Shown in pieces: positions 62,625 through 64,000 of a stretch of DNA of 64,000 nucleotides. The number at the start of each line of letters is the position of its first letter. The first letter of the stretch is position 1. The stretch covers positions 1,860,001 through 1,924,000 of the forward strand of contig JACZZP010000013.1 of the NCBI GenBank assembly GCA_015183035.1. Reading direction: 5' to 3'. A program made the translations under genes and the position numbers. Under the pieces are notes generated by a model. The model ran no database searches. It was not told the origin of the DNA and saw only the letters and a list, made by a program, of their open reading frames with translations. Source of the stretch: Meloidogyne chitwoodi. Taxonomy: Eukaryota > Nematoda > Chromadorea > Rhabditida > Meloidogynidae.

Positions 62625-62837
62625 TGTTGAGAGGAAAAAGAGGCTTACACAAGAGGTTTTTTTAAGTAATTAATTAATTTATAAAAACATTAAATTTAAA
62701 AATTTTTATCTTAATTCAAAATTAATGAACAATTTAATTGTTTTATTTGGGAATAAATATATTGGCCTAATGCTAATTGAAGAGGTTGTTTTTTGTTTCT
62801 CAATATGTTAATCTTAGTTAAAAAAATTTTTAAAAAG
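62625..62837. other. 3' flank of umps
   Basis: AT-rich, with AATAAA near 62753. No other feature seen. Confidence 0.4.
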
Positions 62838-63207
62838 AAAATTGATAAAATGTGAGATTAAAAAACTGAAAAAATCAGAAGGAAAATATTTTTCTTTTGC
62901 GAATAAATGGGGTATGTACTACCTAAAGTGAGTAAACTTATTTTAATAATTATAAAATTTTCAAATGAAAACTTAGATGGATAAAATTTTGTAAGGATTT
63001 CAAGTTTTCACAAGTCAAAAAGAAATTCAGAATGAAAAAAAACAGCAATTTAAAAATTTTACCCAAACAATTTTATTAAAAAATAAATTACATTACATAG
63101 TAAATCAAACATACATACATATTACATATATAAATCAATATAATTATTACGAGAAAAAGAACATTTTTTAAATTAATTTATTTCTTATTCTTTTCTCTTC
63201 TTTCACA

Positions 63208-63459
63208 TCATTTAGCGTCCATAGCCACAACAATTTTGTATTTAGTTGGCTGTCCACTAGGAAAAATTGGTGCGTCAGTCGTAGCGTATCCACTACATTC
63301 GTTTAGGAAGAATGTCATTATTGAGCTCTGTCCAAGGACCCCAGGCTGAAAAAAAGAAAAATTAAAAATAAAATTACAAACCAATCTTTCAACATGGACT
63401 TTGATGGTGTCTCCTACAGTTATACGTCCAGACACGGGATCTATTTGATATTGTCCCAT
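63208..63459 (-). CDS. small unrecognised protein spanning palindrome spacer and left arm
   Basis: Two exons: about 63382-63459 (MGQYQIDPVSGRITVGDTIK then VHVERL, in the unique spacer) and about 63208-63350 (PGVLGQSSIMTFFLNECSGY.. ending KIVVAMDAK TAA), with GTTTGT donor and TTTTTCAG acceptor, phase 0, 71 aa. No signal peptide, membrane segment or named domain is seen. It may be the 3' part of a larger gene. The final exon is duplicated in the opposite arm. Confidence 0.5.
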   Translation of the reverse strand: MGQYQIDPVSGRITVGDTIKVHVERLVCNFIFNFSFFQPGVLGQSSIMTFFLNECSGYATTDAPIFPSGQPTKYKIVVAMDAK

Positions 63460-63489
63460 TGTAATTTTATTTTTAATTTTTCTTTTTTT

Positions 63490-63630
63490 CAGCCTGGGGT
63501 CCTTGGACAGAGCTCAATAATGACATTCTTCCTAAACGAATGTAGTGGATACGCTACGACTGACGCACCAATTTTTCCTAGTGGACAGCCAACTAAATAC
63601 AAAATTGTTGTGGCTATGGACGCTAAATGA
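63490..63630 (+). pseudogene. inverted duplicate of the last exon (right arm)
   Basis: The same coding exon as the minus-strand gene, with its acceptor, repeated on the plus strand, but with no matching first exon. As the spacer exon reads only on the minus strand, this copy is probably a non-functional duplicate. Confidence 0.6.
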
Positions 63631-64000
63631 TGTGAAAGAAGAGAAAAGAATAAGAAATAAATTAATTTAAAAAATGTTCTTTTTCTCGTAATAATTATAT
63701 TGATTTATATATGTAATATGTATGTATGTTTGATTTACTATGTAATGTAATTTATTTTTTAATAAAATTGTTTGGGTAAAATTTTTAAATTGCTGTTTTT
63801 TTTCATTCTGAATTTCTTTTTGACTTGTGAAAACTTGAAATCCTTACAAAATTTTATCCATCTAAGTTTTCATTTGAAAATTTTATAATTATTAAAATAA
63901 GTTTACTCACTTTAGGTAGTACATACCCCATTTATTCGCAAAAGAAAAATATTTTCCTTCTGATTTTTTCAGTTTTTTAATCTCACATTTTATCAATTTT

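Larger units (their letters stand above)
62838..64000. repeat. large palindrome at right edge
   Basis: Arms 62838-63379 and 63459-64000 are near-identical inverted copies around an ~80-bp unique spacer (axis near 63419). The right arm reaches the window end, so the full length is unknown. The arms include a half-site of the TTCGCAA hairpin family (62897-62915; mirrored near 63923-63941). Confidence 0.92.

Overview
This is AT-rich eukaryotic DNA with dense, very short spliceosomal introns (typically 30-100 nt, exons often ending AAG before gtttttt and introns ending in a T-run plus AG). Two divergent major-sperm-protein (MSP) domain genes, nematode-type F-box and vinculin (DEB-1-like) genes, and gene spacings typical of trans-spliced operons point to a nematode. 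Base composition and intron style resemble root-knot nematodes (Meloidogyne) or another tylenchid. Phylum is confident; genus is inference. Layout. 1-1.9 kb: near-perfect palindrome plus diverged copies of the same repeat. 2.7-8.8 kb (-): vinculin. 9.1-11.8 kb: intergenic with two short hairpin elements. 11.9-13.3 kb (+): F-box protein. 14.1-18.25 kb (-): 2-oxoglutarate dehydrogenase E1. 18.6-20.5 kb (+): poly(ADP-ribose) glycohydrolase. 21.0-27.6 kb (-): Nup155-type nucleoporin. 28.1-31.3 kb (+): USP4/11/15-type deubiquitinase. 31.4-33.7 kb (+): vezatin-like membrane protein. 34.1-34.9 kb (-): Mediator subunit MED21. 36.05-39.4 kb (+): unrecognised protein with two possible winged-helix modules and a Q/N/G-rich tail. 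39.4-43.4 kb: repeat-rich spacer ending in a hAT-like miniature transposon with a clear 8-bp target duplication. 43.4-48.8 kb: prolyl oligopeptidase locus, made of a broken, palindromically rearranged copy followed by an intact gene. 48.97-49.6 kb (+): SF3B6 (p14). 50.1-51.3 kb (+): zinc-knuckle protein. 51.3-56 kb: low-complexity spacer with tRNA-like fragments and a hairpin element. 56-57.2 kb: divergent MSP-domain pair. 57.6-62.6 kb (+): unknown acidic/basic protein, phosducin-like protein and bifunctional UMP synthase, spaced like an operon. 62.8-64 kb: a second large palindrome that duplicates the last exon of a small gene and runs off the window. The genes are mostly unrelated housekeeping functions (cell adhesion, TCA cycle, DNA-damage ADP-ribose turnover, nuclear pore, ubiquitin, transcription, splicing, pyrimidine synthesis), with sperm-type MSP genes between them. 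The most distinctive content is non-genic: at least four kinds of inverted-repeat structure (two with 8-bp target-site duplications), a family of short hairpins with TTCGCAA termini, about fifteen degenerate tRNA-like modules with RNA polymerase III B-boxes, and a possible frame-preserving 93-codon cassette exon inside the first helix of vinculin. No rRNA gene, CRISPR array or convincing functional tRNA was found.
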